From: Delphinapterus leucas | Taxonomy: Eukaryota; Chordata; Mammalia; Artiodactyla; Monodontidae | Assembly: GCF_002288925.2 (NCBI RefSeq) | Contig: NW_022098000.1 | Span: 21,053,142 to 21,117,141 of the forward strand | Length of the DNA: 64,000 bases | Direction of reading: 5' to 3' | Part shown: positions 53,873 through 56,722 of the stretch, piece by piece | Numbering within the stretch: the stretch's first letter is position 1 | Layout of the letters: every line of letters begins with the position of its first letter | Translations under genes and position numbers: made by a program | Notes under the pieces: model-generated | Databases searched by the model: none | Told to the model about the DNA's origin: nothing | Seen by the model: only the letters and a program-made list of their open reading frames with translations

Positions 53873-56677
53873 CCCCATAAAATTGCTGTAAGCATTAAAT
53901 GAATGTGCATAAAGCACTTAGTGAGAGCCTGACATACACGTGCTCAATACTTACCTTCTTAAGATAGTCTCGGAAACTCCGTAACTATTATCCACCTGTC
54001 CTCTCATCCTGGCAAAGCAGAAAGACTCCCCAGCTGATTTATAACCTTCTTGTCGATAGCGCAAGCACACTCTCAGACCAGGCAAACACACATTCCTCCG
54101 TGCTTGGTACCCACCTTGAAAGTGCAGCTGTCTCGTGGTCCTGAACTTGGGCCGCCTACGACCTGTCCCCCAGCCTGCACTTCCAGGTAATAGAGACCTT
54201 CATGTGCTTCGGACAGCAGAGATCTGAGGGCAGAACGTGGCAATCCTTGTGAATCAATCAAATTGCCAAAGCTGGCAGCCCCACTTGACCACTTCAAATT
54301 TCCCCCCTGCACCTGTGAAACAGAGCTAACCCAGGAGTCCTGTATTTCACCTTTCACCTCCTCTATCCACTCATCCAATAGACTTTAAACATCAGATCCT
54401 TCAGCAAAAGAAGTTATGAAGTTTTCACTGAAAGTGCCAAAAAATTTTTTAAATTTTGTCCTGTTTCTCAGCCTCATAGTTTCTCAGGACTTTACGAGTT
54501 GGAGGGGACACTGATAGATAATCTATTCCAGTTTCCGTTAAAAAAATAACAAGTTCCATATAGATTAAGAGACCTGGGTATGCAAACACCACAGTTTAAG
54601 GGCAAAGGAGGATCTGAATCCTAGGCTCTTTCTAAGAAAACGCATTGATTTTATATGTTGCCAAAAATTCTTGACTTAATAATTACCCCAGCAGCCCATA
54701 AACACTTCACATATCCATAAAGAGAGCCCTAGACCTTCTCTCCTCTTTTCAAGAGGATCACAGTGATTTCTTTGCCTCTTCGAGGCTGCCATTCAATCTG
54801 AATTTTGAGAGGGGGAATATGATGAATAAGGAGTTAGATTTTAGGTGTGCCTCCCCTCCAAAACTTCTCCTAAAATCTTTAGTATGACCTTAAATCTTTA
54901 CATCTTCACTGTCCAATGTGTTTAACCATTAGCCATATGTGGTTATTGAGCACTTGAAATGTGGCTAGTCTCAATTAAGATATGCTATTAGTGTAAAATA
55001 CACACTGGATTTTGAAGACTTTGTATTCAAAGAAGGATATAAAGTATCTCATTAATAATCTATATTACATGTGAAGTGGCAATATTTTGGATATGTTGAG
55101 TTAAATAAAATGTATTATTAAAATTAATTTCACCTCTTTCTTTTGACTTTTTAATGTGACTACTAAAAAATTTTAAGTTATATTTGTGGCTCGAATTATA
55201 TTTTGGCTGGCACTGCTGATTTAGATGCAACAGTGCCTGTTTTTGCGAACGCAGACTTGTTTTTTTATAATAATGAGTATGACAGGATTTCATTGATGAT
55301 AAAATGCACATTTTCCCACATTTGAGTGTTAATTTAATTTGATATTCATCTTCCAATCAATGAGTACATTTAAGAGGGTGCTATTTCTTTTTTTCTAAAA
55401 TGATGTTATAAAGTCACTGGTGCATTTTTTTTTTTTTTTTTGGGGGGCTGCACTGGGTCTTTGTTGCTGCACACGGGCTTTTTCTCTAGTTGCGGTGAGC
55501 AGGGGCTACTCTTTGTTGCGGTGCGCGGGCTTATTGCTATGGCTTCTCTTGTTGCAGAGCATGGGCTGCAGGCGCACGGGCTTCAGTAGTTGTGGCTCGC
55601 GGGCTCTAGAGCGCAGGCTCAGCAGCTGTGGCACACCGGCTTCGCTGCTCCGCGGCATGGGGGATCTTCCCGGACCAGGGCTCGAACCCGTGTGTCCTGC
55701 GTTGGCAAGCGGATTCTTAACCACCGCACCACCAGGGAAGCCCCATCTTAAAGTCATTAGCATTTGGGGATTGAGGAGATAGAACATACAAATCGTTAGA
55801 GCTTTGACTTATTTCATAGCAAGTTCTTGCAGGAACTCTATGCCCCAATATACCATAAAACCTATGGAAATCATCTCTACCAACAGCAGTGCTATAAGGA
55901 ACTTTAGTTCAACAGACATCTTTTGAGCTTCTACTAGCAAGATATTGTGCTCAGCATCATAAGGACTACAAGGTGGGTGAATCACATCCTCTGTCCCCAA
56001 AGCACTTAATTCTGTGAGGATGAATCTGAAAAGTGGGCAATTGACAAAGTGTCATGAGAAACATAGGGCTGAAGAAACAGGGCCACTAAGTCTGTGCATC
56101 CTATGCCTTTGTGTAAATTACAGAAATTGTGTGTGTGAATACACAAACACATGTCCCATGTGTTGAATACACAATCCTCCACGTCCCATGGATGAATGAC
56201 TAAAATGTGCTCCTTCCTCAAAAGCTGGATTTCAGTTCCTACTTGTCCCCTATCAAAGAAGGGAAAGATGACACTCAGTTGGCTGTTCAGGGAAGAGGCA
56301 GCATTTGCAATATGGTTGGTTCAATAGGCAGAGATGGAAGAGAGGGAACTTTCCTGAAAGAGGGAACAGAAAACAAAAGGAAATGACAATCTCTTTTTCT
56401 CTTAACCAATGATCCACTTTCAGGCAACATCTCTTAGATATTAAAGAAAGAACGAACTAGTGTAAGCTTTAGAAGTCAACAAAAACTTAAGTAGGACAAC
56501 AGATAATCTGGAATCCTGTAAAAATCATATCAGACTCAGCAAGCAAACTGAGGACTAAGGTGAATTTCCTTTCTAACTGATTTTTAGTTTATGTACAATC
56601 ATTACAATTATGCCTATTCCAAAAAATTAGTTGGCAAAATGGCCCCATTTATTGAAATCTGAATAGCAATAGAGACC

Positions 56678-56722
<45 letters not shown>

